From an uncultured Opitutaceae bacterium (GTDB lineage: Bacteria > Verrucomicrobiota > Verrucomicrobiia > Opitutales > Opitutaceae): DNA of 42,606 nucleotides. Made by a program: the position numbers and the translations under genes. Shown in pieces: positions 8,601 through 15,773 of the stretch (the first letter of the stretch is position 1; each line of letters begins with the position of its first letter). Below the pieces are notes generated by a model. It was given only the letters and a program-made list of their open reading frames with translations, was not told the DNA's origin and made no database searches. Where the stretch lies: assembly GCA_937889545.1 (NCBI GenBank), contig CALAOT010000086.1, positions 1 to 42,606 on the forward strand, in the 5' to 3' direction.

Positions 8601-8844
8601 GCTGCGCCCGATCCTCATGACGTCGCTCGCGACGATCATCGGCCTGATCCCAATGGCGCTTGCCCTGGGCGCGGGCAGCGAGTCCTACTCGCCGCTCGCG
8701 CGGTCGATCATCGGCGGAATGATCGCCTCCGTGGTCCTCACGGTCTTCATCGTGCCCTCCGCATTCTACATCGCCTACCGCGGCCGCATCCCCGCCGTCA
8801 GAGACGCCAGACCCGGCCACGGAACCTCCGGAAACGGGCCATGA
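5662..8844 (+). CDS. RND efflux pump, AcrB/HAE1-like inner-membrane permease
   Basis: This 1060-residue protein has the RND layout of TM1 (about residues 9-28), a large periplasmic porter/docking loop, TM2-6 (about 335-480), a second large loop, and the last TM block (about 880-1045). The DLFPPIKIP motif just after TM1 and the SGMPPEQIENDITG segment are typical of HAE1-type transporters. TM4 carries SRLIDNSVIVLENI, where AcrB has two adjacent Asp residues; only the first is kept. TM10 carries VVVSNSILIVEF, where AcrB has the relay Lys. A GAGGA Shine-Dalgarno lies upstream of the ATG. The stop overlaps the next start by 4 bp (ATGA), giving translational coupling with the channel gene. Substrates cannot be told from sequence; drug or small-molecule export is likely. 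Confidence 0.94.
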   Translation: MSRFSIRYPYLIVVICLIVGVVGITSAVRMPVDLFPPIKIPVVVVATFYSGMPPEQIENDITGTYERFFTLASGINHIESRSLPGISLIKIYFEPGTDADSDVTGITNLAMANLRRLPPGTLPPVVLKFDASSLPVCLITLKGEGLNETQLHDVGQYNVRNQVAGVPGCAIPPPFGGKLRQIQIYVDPVKMQARQLSLMDVVRGVNDANLILPAGDVKIGPFDYSLYTNSQLATVDEINRLPLKMYQGSPVLVGDIGRAADDAAIQTNIVRIDGQRSVYLPILKSSAEANTIAVVSGIKDVVARLIDIPKALVSTVVFDQSVFVRSAIENLADEGLIGLVLTGLMILVFLGNVRATFAVFLSIPLSVLATFIALQFSGSSVNAMVLGGLALAFSRLIDNSVIVLENIFRHMELGESPEVAAEKGGNEVALAVLAATLTTVIVFFPVTFLFGVSKFLFSALALAVALSLFASYFVAMSVVPLFCAKLIRAGEVAHGGSDPSGAIPPRSPWGRFNRWFNARFHGFLKKFDRAQAMAIARPAGTVVGILGIFVLSLGLWPAVGLAYFPRTDPGQFVINLKAAPGTRVELTEKEVTKVEAIVRRVVSPSDLRIIVSNIGSTPDLSSIYTSNSAPNTAFVQVSLNDSHKVGSFAYMDRMRAALRQETPELTTYFQSGGLVDAVLNQGIPAPIDVQVSSNNLDQAFAVAEEIRSGASRIPGVSDVFIPQDVHAPSLELDINRYHAIEMGLSEHEVVDNVITALTSNGMIAPSYWVDPKSGNLYMLTVQYPDNTVKSLADLRSIPIRSPIQQNTAMLDTIADVKSILTPTEVDHYQLRRVIDVYVSPQGEELDRVAKQVGDLVSGLKHPADVIIRVRGIVGAMNSSFRSFAIGLILSVVLVYLVLVAQFKSFLDPLLILLAVPPGLTGVLIILTSTGTTLNIMSLMGVVMMVGVVVSNSILIVEFTHRLIADGMPLKEAVQFAARVRLRPILMTSLATIIGLIPMALALGAGSESYSPLARSIIGGMIASVVLTVFIVPSAFYIAYRGRIPAVRDARPGHGTSGNGP

Positions 8845-10139
8845 ACCGATTCCTCGCACGCTTCCTCGCCTTCGCCGCCCTTGCCTCCGGGGCCGGCGCC
8901 GCCGAGCCGGCGCCGCAGCCCCTCTCGCTCGAGGAGGCCCGCGCGACCTCCCTTCGCAACCATCCGCAGTACGCCGCGGCTCAGCTGCAGACCCTCCTGT
9001 CCAGGGAGGTCGTCAAGGAGACGCAGGCGGGGTATTACCCCGTGGCAAACGGCTATTTCACGGCCGTCGACGCAAATTCCCGGAACACGAGGATCCTCGC
9101 GGGGGGCCTGAACAATCCATCCGTCTACGACCGGTTTGCGGAGGGCGTCGCCGTGACGCAATTGATCACCGACTTCGGGCGGACGGGCAGCGTGGCCTCC
9201 AGCGCCAAATACCAGGCCCGTGCGGCAATCGAGGGGCAGGCGGCGACGCGCGAGCAGGTTCTTCTGAACGTGGAGGCCAACTACTTCGCCGTCCTCAAGG
9301 CGCAGTCGGTTGCCGAGGTCGCCCGGCAGACGCTGACCGCGCGCCGGCTCCTGATGGACCAGGTCAGCGCGCTCGCCGCCAACAAGCTCAAGTCGGATCT
9401 CGACGTCAGCTTTGCCCAGGTCTCCCACGAGGAGGCGCAGCTGCTGCTTCAGAATGCCGAGGGCGACGCCGAGTCGGCCATGGCATCCCTGTCGACGGCG
9501 CTCGGCTACCGCGAGCCCAGGAGCTTCGTGCTCACCGACCGCGCCCCCGGCACGGCCAACGAGCCGGTTCCCGACTTCGAGCCTCTGCTCGAGCTCACAT
9601 TCCGCCAGCGGCCGGACCTGCTTCGCCTTCACTACCAGCAGGAGGCCGCACGGAGCGAGGCGGACGCCGAGAAGGACGCCAACTACCCCACCCTGGCGGC
9701 CGTGGGCGTGGCGGGGAACTCCCCCTCGCACGATTACCGGCTCCAGAGCAACTACGCGGCCGGGGGAATCGAGCTCAGCCTGCCGATATTTGCGGGCGGC
9801 TCCTACCTGGCCCGCGAGCGCGAGGCGCAGATCCGGGCGCGCGCGGCCGGCGAGTCCCTCCGCGACGCCGAGGACAACGCCGCCCGGGACGTCAGGATCG
9901 CCTGGGTCGGCCTCAAGGACGCGGTGCAGCGGCTGCAGACGACGGAGCAGCTAGTCAAGCACGCGACGCAGGCTTACGATCTCGCCCGGGCGAGGTACAA
10001 GGCGGGGAGCTCATCGCTCGTGGAGCTGACCGACGCGCAGCTGAGCGCGACCTCGGCCGGGATCGCCGCGGCCAACGCGCGCTTCGACACGCTGATCCAG
10101 CGGGCGATTCTCGACTACCAGACCGGGTCGCTGCGCTGA
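8841..10139 (+). CDS. TolC-family outer-membrane efflux channel
   Basis: This 432-residue protein has a signal peptide, MNRFLARFLAFAALASGAGA. Two outer-membrane efflux protein repeats follow: the first begins PLSLEEARATSLRNHPQYAAAQ and the second begins FEPLLELTFRQRPDLLRLHYQQEAA. Each contains a long alpha-helical hairpin and beta-strand stretches such as YRLQSNYAAGGIELSLPIFAGG. The conserved late motif ARARYKAGSSSLVELTDAQ is present. It should form the trimeric outer-membrane duct of the tripartite pump with the two upstream partners. The start overlaps the pump stop codon. The gene ends convergently with the histidine kinase gene, 33 bp away. Confidence 0.93.
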   Translation: MNRFLARFLAFAALASGAGAAEPAPQPLSLEEARATSLRNHPQYAAAQLQTLLSREVVKETQAGYYPVANGYFTAVDANSRNTRILAGGLNNPSVYDRFAEGVAVTQLITDFGRTGSVASSAKYQARAAIEGQAATREQVLLNVEANYFAVLKAQSVAEVARQTLTARRLLMDQVSALAANKLKSDLDVSFAQVSHEEAQLLLQNAEGDAESAMASLSTALGYREPRSFVLTDRAPGTANEPVPDFEPLLELTFRQRPDLLRLHYQQEAARSEADAEKDANYPTLAAVGVAGNSPSHDYRLQSNYAAGGIELSLPIFAGGSYLAREREAQIRARAAGESLRDAEDNAARDVRIAWVGLKDAVQRLQTTEQLVKHATQAYDLARARYKAGSSSLVELTDAQLSATSAGIAAANARFDTLIQRAILDYQTGSLR

Positions 10140-10140
10140 G

Positions 10141-10162
10141 CCGGGCTCCGCAATCCGCCCGG
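10141..10162. terminator. Hairpin between convergent TolC-type and kinase genes
   Basis: CCGGGC and GCCCGG form a 6-bp stem with a 10-base loop between the two convergent stop codons. It is GC-rich but lacks a T-tract on either side, so it may only assist termination. Confidence 0.3.
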
Positions 10163-10172
10163 CGGGCTCCGA

Positions 10173-11576
10173 TCAGGCCGCCAGCGGCAGCTTGACGCGA
10201 AAGCAGCTCCCCTTGTTCGGGACGCTTTCCACCTCGACCTCGCCGCGGTTCGCGTTGCAGATGGACTCGACGATGGCGAGCCCGAGGCCGGCGCCCTCAG
10301 GATGCTGGGACCGGGTCCGGTCCACCCGGAAGAAGCGGTGGAAGATCCGGGGGAGGTCCTCCGGGGGAATACCCACCCCGGTGTCTATCACCTCGAGCAC
10401 CGCCAGGCCTTGGGCCGCAAAGACGCGCAGCCTCACCGCGCCGCCCTCCGGTGTGTACTTGATGGCGTTGTCGAGGAGGTTGACGACGACCTGCTTCAGC
10501 CGGGAGCGGTCGCCCTGCACCATGACGGGCGAGCCGGCGTCGCAGGTGACGGCTATCCGGCGGTCCTCCGCAAGGAGTGTCATCTGGCCCGCGGTGGTGG
10601 CAACGAGTTCGGCCAGGTCGAATCGGACCCATTCGGACTGCGCCTCTCCCGCATCGAGGCGCGAAAGCGCAAAGAGCCGCTCGACGATCATGGAGAGCCT
10701 CTCGACCTCCTCCAGGAGGCCGCCGATGCGCTCGCGCTGCGGGCCGGGGACGCCGTCCTCCTGGACCATGCTTTCCAGCTCCCCCCGGAGGATGGTCAGG
10801 GGCGTCCGCAACTCGTGGGAGGCGTCGGCCACGAACCGCTTCGAGTTCAGGAAGGCGTCGTCCAGGCGCGTGATCATGCGGTTGAGCGCGACCGACAGGC
10901 TCTCCAACTCGTCTCCCGTGGCCGGGACCGGGAGTCGTTCTCCCAGGTTGTGCTGCGTGATCTGCTCCGCCTTGCCGGCAATCTCGTCCACCGGCCGAAG
11001 GGTCCGGCGGATGAGGATATACCCGCCCGACGCCGCCAGGGCCGCGACAATGGGCAGGCCAAGTCCAAGCAGCAGCAGCAGGTGGTGGAACATGGTCTCG
11101 ACCGGCGCGGCGGAGGTCCCGACCTCGACCAGGTAGGAGGTGCCGCCGGCTCCGGCGCGGACCGCTGCGATCAGAAGCGCCGGTCCGGCGGCTATCGGCT
11201 GCTTGCGCGTGAACTCCTCCAGCTGCGAGGGCGGCGCAGCGGGCACCGCCGCCGGATCGAAGGCCTGGCTGACCGGGACGCCGGAACGGTAGACGAGCCT
11301 GCCGTCGCGGCTCGTGATGCGGATAAACCGGTCGCTCTTCTCCGGGTCATAGAGCGCGGCGACCTCCCTGGCGACATAGGCCTCGCCCGTCTTGCCGGCG
11401 TTCGTCACAAGCGTGTCGGAGATCTGCCGGGCGCGGCGCGCCTGGGTCTCCAGCAGCGTGTCCTCGAGGTAGCTCTTGATATGGAAGAAGAGCAGCGCAC
11501 CCAGCGCGATGATGACCACGGAAAGCAGCCCGGCGTACCACGCGGTCAGGCGGAAGCGGATCGACCTTACGGTCAC
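10173..11576 (-). CDS. Sensor histidine kinase of OmpR/EnvZ class
   Basis: This 467-residue kinase has TM1 (about residues 10-32), a periplasmic sensor region of roughly 130 residues, TM2 (about 165-190) and a HAMP domain with the P...EI and GDELESLS signatures. The HisKA H-box FVADASHELRTPLTILRG contains the phosphorylated His. The catalytic domain shows the N-box NLLDNAIKYTPEGG, the G1 box DTGVGIPPEDL, the F-box FHRFFRVDR and the G2 box GAGLGLAI. The start is GTG at 11576, overlapping the stop of the regulator gene (GTGA), so the two are translationally coupled. Sitting beside the RND operon, and sharing an upstream element with it through its regulator, it probably controls the pump in response to an envelope or chemical signal. 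Confidence 0.95.
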   Translation of the reverse strand: MTVRSIRFRLTAWYAGLLSVVIIALGALLFFHIKSYLEDTLLETQARRARQISDTLVTNAGKTGEAYVAREVAALYDPEKSDRFIRITSRDGRLVYRSGVPVSQAFDPAAVPAAPPSQLEEFTRKQPIAAGPALLIAAVRAGAGGTSYLVEVGTSAAPVETMFHHLLLLLGLGLPIVAALAASGGYILIRRTLRPVDEIAGKAEQITQHNLGERLPVPATGDELESLSVALNRMITRLDDAFLNSKRFVADASHELRTPLTILRGELESMVQEDGVPGPQRERIGGLLEEVERLSMIVERLFALSRLDAGEAQSEWVRFDLAELVATTAGQMTLLAEDRRIAVTCDAGSPVMVQGDRSRLKQVVVNLLDNAIKYTPEGGAVRLRVFAAQGLAVLEVIDTGVGIPPEDLPRIFHRFFRVDRTRSQHPEGAGLGLAIVESICNANRGEVEVESVPNKGSCFRVKLPLAA

Positions 11577-12253
11577 AGTGCGGGGTCCTCCGACAGGGAA
11601 TAGCCGACGCCGCGCACCGTGTGGATCAGCTTGACCGGATGGGGGGCGTCCACCTTCTCGCGCAGGTGCCGGACATACACGTCCACGATGTTCGTCAGCC
11701 CCTCAAAGCTCTCGTCCCAGACGTGCTCGACGATCATCGTGCGCGACAGCACCCTGCCCGGCTGGCTCGCCAGGTACTCGAGAAGACCGTACTCCTTCGG
11801 CGTCAGCTCGATGCGGCGGCCGCCGCGGCGCACCTGCTGGGTGAGGCGGTCGATCTCAAGGTCCGCAACCCGCACCGTGCCTCCCTGGCTCACCGGGCCG
11901 CGGCGCAGGAGGGCCTTCACCCTCACCTGCAGCTCGGCAAACGCGAAGGGCTTCGTGAGGTAATCGTCCGCCCCGGCCTCGAAATTCTCGACCTTGCTGG
12001 CGGTGGCGTCCTTCGCGGTCAGGATCAGCACCGGAACCCGCTCGTCCCTTCGGCGGATCCGCCGGAGAAGCTCGAGGCCTCCGATGCCCGGAAGCGACAG
12101 GTCGAGGATGATGAGGTCGTAGGGGTAGGTGTTCACCATCGCCCAGCCGGCTTCCCCCTCCGATGCGACGTCGACGGCGTACCGCGCGGCCCTCAGGCCG
12201 CGCGCGACCAGTTCGGCCACCTTGCGCTCATCTTCGACGACCAGGATGCGCAT
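11573..12253 (-). CDS. OmpR-family response regulator
   Basis: This 226-residue protein has an N-terminal receiver domain: acidic pocket RILVVEDERK, phospho-acceptor Asp in LIILDLSLPG, conserved Thr in ILTAKD and Lys in LTKPFAFAEL. A winged-helix DNA-binding domain of OmpR/PhoB type follows (DLEIDRLTQQVRRGGRRIELTPKEYGLLEYL, then VYVRHLREKVD and HTVRGVGY). A weak TAAGG lies before the ATG. It is the first gene of the pair with the sensor kinase. The element at 12276-12303 lies 22 bp upstream and recurs before the efflux adaptor gene, which suggests autoregulation and control of the RND operon. Confidence 0.95.
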   Translation of the reverse strand: MRILVVEDERKVAELVARGLRAARYAVDVASEGEAGWAMVNTYPYDLIILDLSLPGIGGLELLRRIRRRDERVPVLILTAKDATASKVENFEAGADDYLTKPFAFAELQVRVKALLRRGPVSQGGTVRVADLEIDRLTQQVRRGGRRIELTPKEYGLLEYLASQPGRVLSRTMIVEHVWDESFEGLTNIVDVYVRHLREKVDAPHPVKLIHTVRGVGYSLSEDPAL

Positions 12254-12275
12254 GGGGACACCTTAGCAAAGTTTC

Positions 12276-12303
12276 ATTAAGGAACAGCTAATAAACCATT
12301 AAA
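12276..12303 (-). promoter_or_regulatory. Candidate response-regulator box before its own gene
   Basis: On the minus strand this reads TTTAATGG, 15 bp, then TTAAT, ending 22 bp before the regulator start codon. Order, spacing and distance to the start codon match the element before the efflux adaptor gene at 3753-3780. A further TTTATTA lies 8 bp into the element. Confidence 0.5.
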
Positions 12304-12467
12304 TTCCCTTCATCAAAGCTGGAGCGAGGACCAGGCCGCGCCTCATCGTTGCGGGCGCAACCCGCCGGGAGGCGTCTGCCAGCGTGGCCCGGGGCCACGT
12401 GCGCGAGCCCCAAAGACGCTGCGCCGCACGGGAAATCGCCAGGAAGGCGGCCCGAGGTTTGCCGCTT

Positions 12468-12495
12468 TGTCACGAAACGGCCACGCGACTGTAAC
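12468..12495 (+). promoter_or_regulatory. PhoB-box-like triple direct repeat
   Basis: TGTCAC, GGCCAC and TGTAAC start at 12468, 12479 and 12490, exactly 11 bp apart, about 50 bp before the start of the DcaP-like porin. Tandem 11-bp repeats resembling CTGTCAT are the known form of Pho boxes bound by PhoB dimers. The match is by eye; a different OmpR-family regulator is possible. Confidence 0.4.
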
Positions 12496-12544
12496 AGTCT
12501 CCGGCTACAAACCCGGCGCACACAAACACCCATCGACCCACACC

Positions 12545-14134
12545 ATGTTTCACAATAAGACCCGGATTTGCCTCGCGCTGCTCGCCGGCGCCATACTAAC
12601 AGCCGGCTCGGCGTTCGCACAGCAGGACAGCAACAAGGCGCTGCTCGATCTTCTCGTGAGGAAGGGCGTCCTGACGCCCGACGACGTGTCGAGCCTCCAG
12701 AAGGAACTCGCCGCGCAGCAGGCCGCCGTACCGGCCGCCGCCGCTCAGGCCGCAGCGCCGGCCATGCTGCCCGCGGTCTCGCCGGGCGGCGGCCCGGCCT
12801 ACGGAGGCGCGGCCGCGGCAGGCGTCCCTGTCGCCTCGGGCCCGGGAGCCACCTCGCCGCTCTCATTCAAGATCGGGATCGCGGATTTCACGCCTTTCGG
12901 GTTCATGGATTTCACCGGGGTCTACAGGAACGAGTCGACCGGGAGCGCGATCGGCACAACGTTCAACAGCATCCCGTATACAAACGGGTCGACCGGCCAG
13001 CTGTCCGAGACAAAGTTCAGCGCGCAAAATTCCCGTCTCGGCCTCAGGGTCGATTCGACCGTCAGCGACACGAAAGTCCTGGGCTACGTGGAGACGGACT
13101 TCCTCGGCAACGCCCCCACCAACCTGGGCGTGACGAGCAATTCGGACACGCTGCGCATGCGCGTCTACTTCGTCGACCTCAAGAAGGGGCCGTGGGAATT
13201 CCTTGCCGGGCAGGACTGGAGCTTGCTGACCCCCAATCGCCGGGGGATATCCCCAATGCCCTCGGACATATTCTACTCGAACGACATGGACACGAACTAC
13301 CAGTTGGGCCTGACCTGGGCCCGGCAGACGCAGCTGCGCGCGACCTTCCATGCGACGGATGAGTTCACCATGGCCCTTTCCCTTGAGAATCCCGACCAGT
13401 ACGTCGGAAGCGCGGTCGTCCTCCCATCGGCCTTCACCGCAACCCAGGTGGACCAGGGCACGGCGACGACCCAGCCGAACATGTTCCCCGACGTCATCGG
13501 AAAGCTGGCCTACGATACCAAGGCCGTTAACGACCTGCCATGGCATTTCGAATTGTCCGGCCTCGTTAGCTCGTACAAGATCAACACCTACACCTCGAGC
13601 CTCAATACCTCTGCCACGGCCGAAGGCACCGGCGTGCAGGGAGCCGTAAACCTCGAACTCGTCAAGGGCCTCTCGTTCATCGGCACCGGATTCTACAGCT
13701 ATGGCGGCGGCCGCTACCTCTTCGGATCGGGCCCGGACTTCATCGTGAAGGCGCCGGACTCCACGGGCGCCTATGGGATCGGGCTCGTCAAGGCGACCTC
13801 GGCGATCCTCGGATTCGAGTATGCGGCCGTGCCCGCGGACACCGTTTCCGCGTACTGGAGCACGGCCAATTTCGGGAAGCGCTACAACCAGCTGGCCAAT
13901 GGATCGTACGTCGGCTACGGGTACCCGGGTTCGGCCAACTCGAACAACAAGTCGATCGACGAGTTCACCCTGGCCAACACCTACACGTTTTGGAAGAACC
14001 CGGCCTACGGGGCCCTCCAGCTGATCGCCCAGGTCTCCCATATTGAGCGCCAGCCCTGGTTTGTGGCGGCGGGCGCCCCGAGCAACGCCAACGCAAACAT
14101 GGTCTGGCTGGACCTGCGCTACGTTCTCCCCTGA
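12545..14134 (+). CDS. DcaP-like outer-membrane porin
   Basis: This 529-residue protein has a signal peptide, MFHNKTRICLALLAGAILTA (cut probably after AFA). A predicted short helical stalk follows (KALLDLLVRKGVLTPDDVSSLQKEL), then an Ala/Pro/Gly-rich linker to about residue 100 and a beta-barrel. The barrel contains IADFTPFGFMDFTGVY, SRLGLRVDSTVSDTKVLGYVETDF and EFLAGQDWSLLTPN, a pattern typical of DcaP-like porins. In Acinetobacter, DcaP transports negatively charged compounds such as dicarboxylates. The reading frame is open further upstream, but the ATG at 12545 is the one that gives a proper signal peptide. The C-terminus ends in the strand MVWLDLRYVLP. Regulation may involve the Pho-box-like repeat upstream. 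Confidence 0.85.
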   Translation: MFHNKTRICLALLAGAILTAGSAFAQQDSNKALLDLLVRKGVLTPDDVSSLQKELAAQQAAVPAAAAQAAAPAMLPAVSPGGGPAYGGAAAAGVPVASGPGATSPLSFKIGIADFTPFGFMDFTGVYRNESTGSAIGTTFNSIPYTNGSTGQLSETKFSAQNSRLGLRVDSTVSDTKVLGYVETDFLGNAPTNLGVTSNSDTLRMRVYFVDLKKGPWEFLAGQDWSLLTPNRRGISPMPSDIFYSNDMDTNYQLGLTWARQTQLRATFHATDEFTMALSLENPDQYVGSAVVLPSAFTATQVDQGTATTQPNMFPDVIGKLAYDTKAVNDLPWHFELSGLVSSYKINTYTSSLNTSATAEGTGVQGAVNLELVKGLSFIGTGFYSYGGGRYLFGSGPDFIVKAPDSTGAYGIGLVKATSAILGFEYAAVPADTVSAYWSTANFGKRYNQLANGSYVGYGYPGSANSNNKSIDEFTLANTYTFWKNPAYGALQLIAQVSHIERQPWFVAAGAPSNANANMVWLDLRYVLP

Positions 14135-14160
14135 ATCTTTGCCCAGCCTGACGGAACTCG

Positions 14161-14199
14161 ACGCCCCGGGCGCGCACGCGCCCCGGGGCGTTTCATTTT
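14161..14199. terminator. Strong hairpin terminator between convergent porin genes
   Basis: ACGCCCCGGGCGCG and CGCGCCCCGGGGCGT pair over 14 bp with one bulged base, followed by TTTCATTTT on the plus strand. It lies 26 bp past the DcaP-like stop codon and just before the convergent porin gene ends, so it probably serves the plus-strand gene. Confidence 0.75.
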
Positions 14200-14208
14200 C
14201 CCGGCCCG

Positions 14209-15723
14209 TCAGAGGTTGAGGGTCGCCTGAAGGTAGCCGTAGTTTGCATCCCTCGACCCCACGACGCGCAGCGACTCCTTCACGTACTCGCCCCGGAAGA
14301 AATGGCCGAGGCCGAGCTCAAGCAGCAGCCCGCGGTGCACGGTCCATCCCCCGATGGCGTCGGCCTCCTGGCCCAGGTCCGAGCCGTAGTTCGGGTTGAT
14401 CCCGAATCCCTTGCCGCTCCCGGGAGCCGCCCCGGTTGTGTTCCTTGGCACACCCGCAACGTTGTACCAATAGTCGTTGGTCGTCTCCAGGTGCTGCTGG
14501 TGGACGTCGAGCGCCAGGCTGGTGGCGGCGCTCGGCTTCGCCGTGAGCGACAGGCGCACGTCCTCGATGTTCTGCAGGCTTGAGAGATCCATCATGCCGT
14601 AGAGCCCGTGGTTCGAGGGCAGCAGGTTCTGGAATGTCTGGCTGTCCCGGTCCTTGGAGTTCTGGTCGCCCGACGCGCAGCTCACGATCAGGGCGAGGCG
14701 GGGCGTCCAGGGCTCGCCCTTCCAGGTGTAGCCCCCCTGGGCGACAAACGCCCAGGCGCTCTGGTCCAGCCGGGGTGCCCCCTTGGCCGCGGCGACGGTC
14801 GTTGCCGGAAAGACGGCCGTCCGGTCCCCGAACTGCCACATCGCCTCGATCCCGTAGTCCCACGGGCCCAGCGCGCCGGGTTTGGACTTCATGTGGTACC
14901 CGAGCGTGTAGATGTCCTGCGGCGCGGTGAAACGGAAGGGGGCGGGAACGAGCGACCAGTTGTCGGTCACAATGCCCCGGGCGACGTTGCGGGCGAACAG
15001 ATAGAGCTCCGTCACGTTGTCCTTCGAGAATCCGGGAAAGTCGAAATACGCGCCCGACAGCATGTCCTGCGGGTTTGCCTCCTCGAAATGATCCGCTTCG
15101 ACATACACCAGCCTGGCGGCGAACAGGTCGACGCCGAAGGACGAGCCCTGGTACCTCACCTTCACCGCGTCGAACGTGTGCGGAATGTTGAGCCAGAAGG
15201 CGTTGCCCAAGAGCCGCTGGTCGCCGTAGGTCAGCTCCTGCCGGCCCACCTTTGCCGTGACGGGGAACTCCTTCGGGTTTCCGATGAGCACATAGGCCAT
15301 CTGGAGCTGGAGCGGGCCGTCGTTCTCGGCGAGGTTCCTGCCGGCCGCCGCCGCGGTGTAGCGGTCGTCGCCGACGGAGTAACTCGACCTCCCCTCGACG
15401 ACGAAGGCGAACAGGTCGCCCGTGTAGCCGACGCGGGGCATGAGGCGGCTGAGCCAGTACTGGTTGCTGTTGTCGCTCGGCGGCGCGGAGAAGAAATCGA
15501 AGTTCGAGCCCGCGTGGGTCGTCCCTGCGTCGGACTTGTCCTCGTAGCGCAGCCGCTCGTTGACGACGAAGTCCCAGCCCTTGAACGCGGGCTCGCCCTT
15601 GAGGTAGTCGTCGATCACTCCCGGCACGGGCGCGGCCGGCGATGGCGGAACGTACTGGGCGCGGGCCAGAGAGGAGGCTACGGTGAGCAGGAGGAAGAGG
15701 GCGGTGGCCCGTGATGTTTGCAT
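14209..15723 (-). CDS. Alginate-export-type outer-membrane porin
   Basis: This protein has 504 residues from the ATG at 15723, which is followed by a signal peptide, MQTSRATALFLLLTVASSLA, cut probably after RAQ. The frame stays open to 15945 upstream, but that part overlaps the preceding gene. The mature part is an 18-strand-like beta-barrel resembling the alginate export domain family: KGWDFVVNERLRYE, YWLSRLMPRVGYTGDLFAFVV, KVGRQELTYGDQRLLGN and HTFDAVKVRYQGSSFGVDLFA. The KVGRQELTYGDQRL segment is characteristic of this family. The C-terminal strand closes the barrel (YLQATLNL). Substrate is unknown. It lies 50 bp downstream of the CRTAC1-like gene on the same strand, so it may belong to that operon. 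Confidence 0.85.
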   Translation of the reverse strand: MQTSRATALFLLLTVASSLARAQYVPPSPAAPVPGVIDDYLKGEPAFKGWDFVVNERLRYEDKSDAGTTHAGSNFDFFSAPPSDNSNQYWLSRLMPRVGYTGDLFAFVVEGRSSYSVGDDRYTAAAAGRNLAENDGPLQLQMAYVLIGNPKEFPVTAKVGRQELTYGDQRLLGNAFWLNIPHTFDAVKVRYQGSSFGVDLFAARLVYVEADHFEEANPQDMLSGAYFDFPGFSKDNVTELYLFARNVARGIVTDNWSLVPAPFRFTAPQDIYTLGYHMKSKPGALGPWDYGIEAMWQFGDRTAVFPATTVAAAKGAPRLDQSAWAFVAQGGYTWKGEPWTPRLALIVSCASGDQNSKDRDSQTFQNLLPSNHGLYGMMDLSSLQNIEDVRLSLTAKPSAATSLALDVHQQHLETTNDYWYNVAGVPRNTTGAAPGSGKGFGINPNYGSDLGQEADAIGGWTVHRGLLLELGLGHFFRGEYVKESLRVVGSRDANYGYLQATLNL

Positions 15724-15773
15724 GGTGATAGCGTGGATGTAAAAACTGCGTGTTTGCTGCGGGGGGGCGCCGG

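Noticed and set aside
12467..12544. Upstream TTG start for the DcaP-like porin
   Set aside because: It would put 26 residues before a proper signal peptide and would cover the Pho-box-like repeat; ATG 12545 gives a normal signal.
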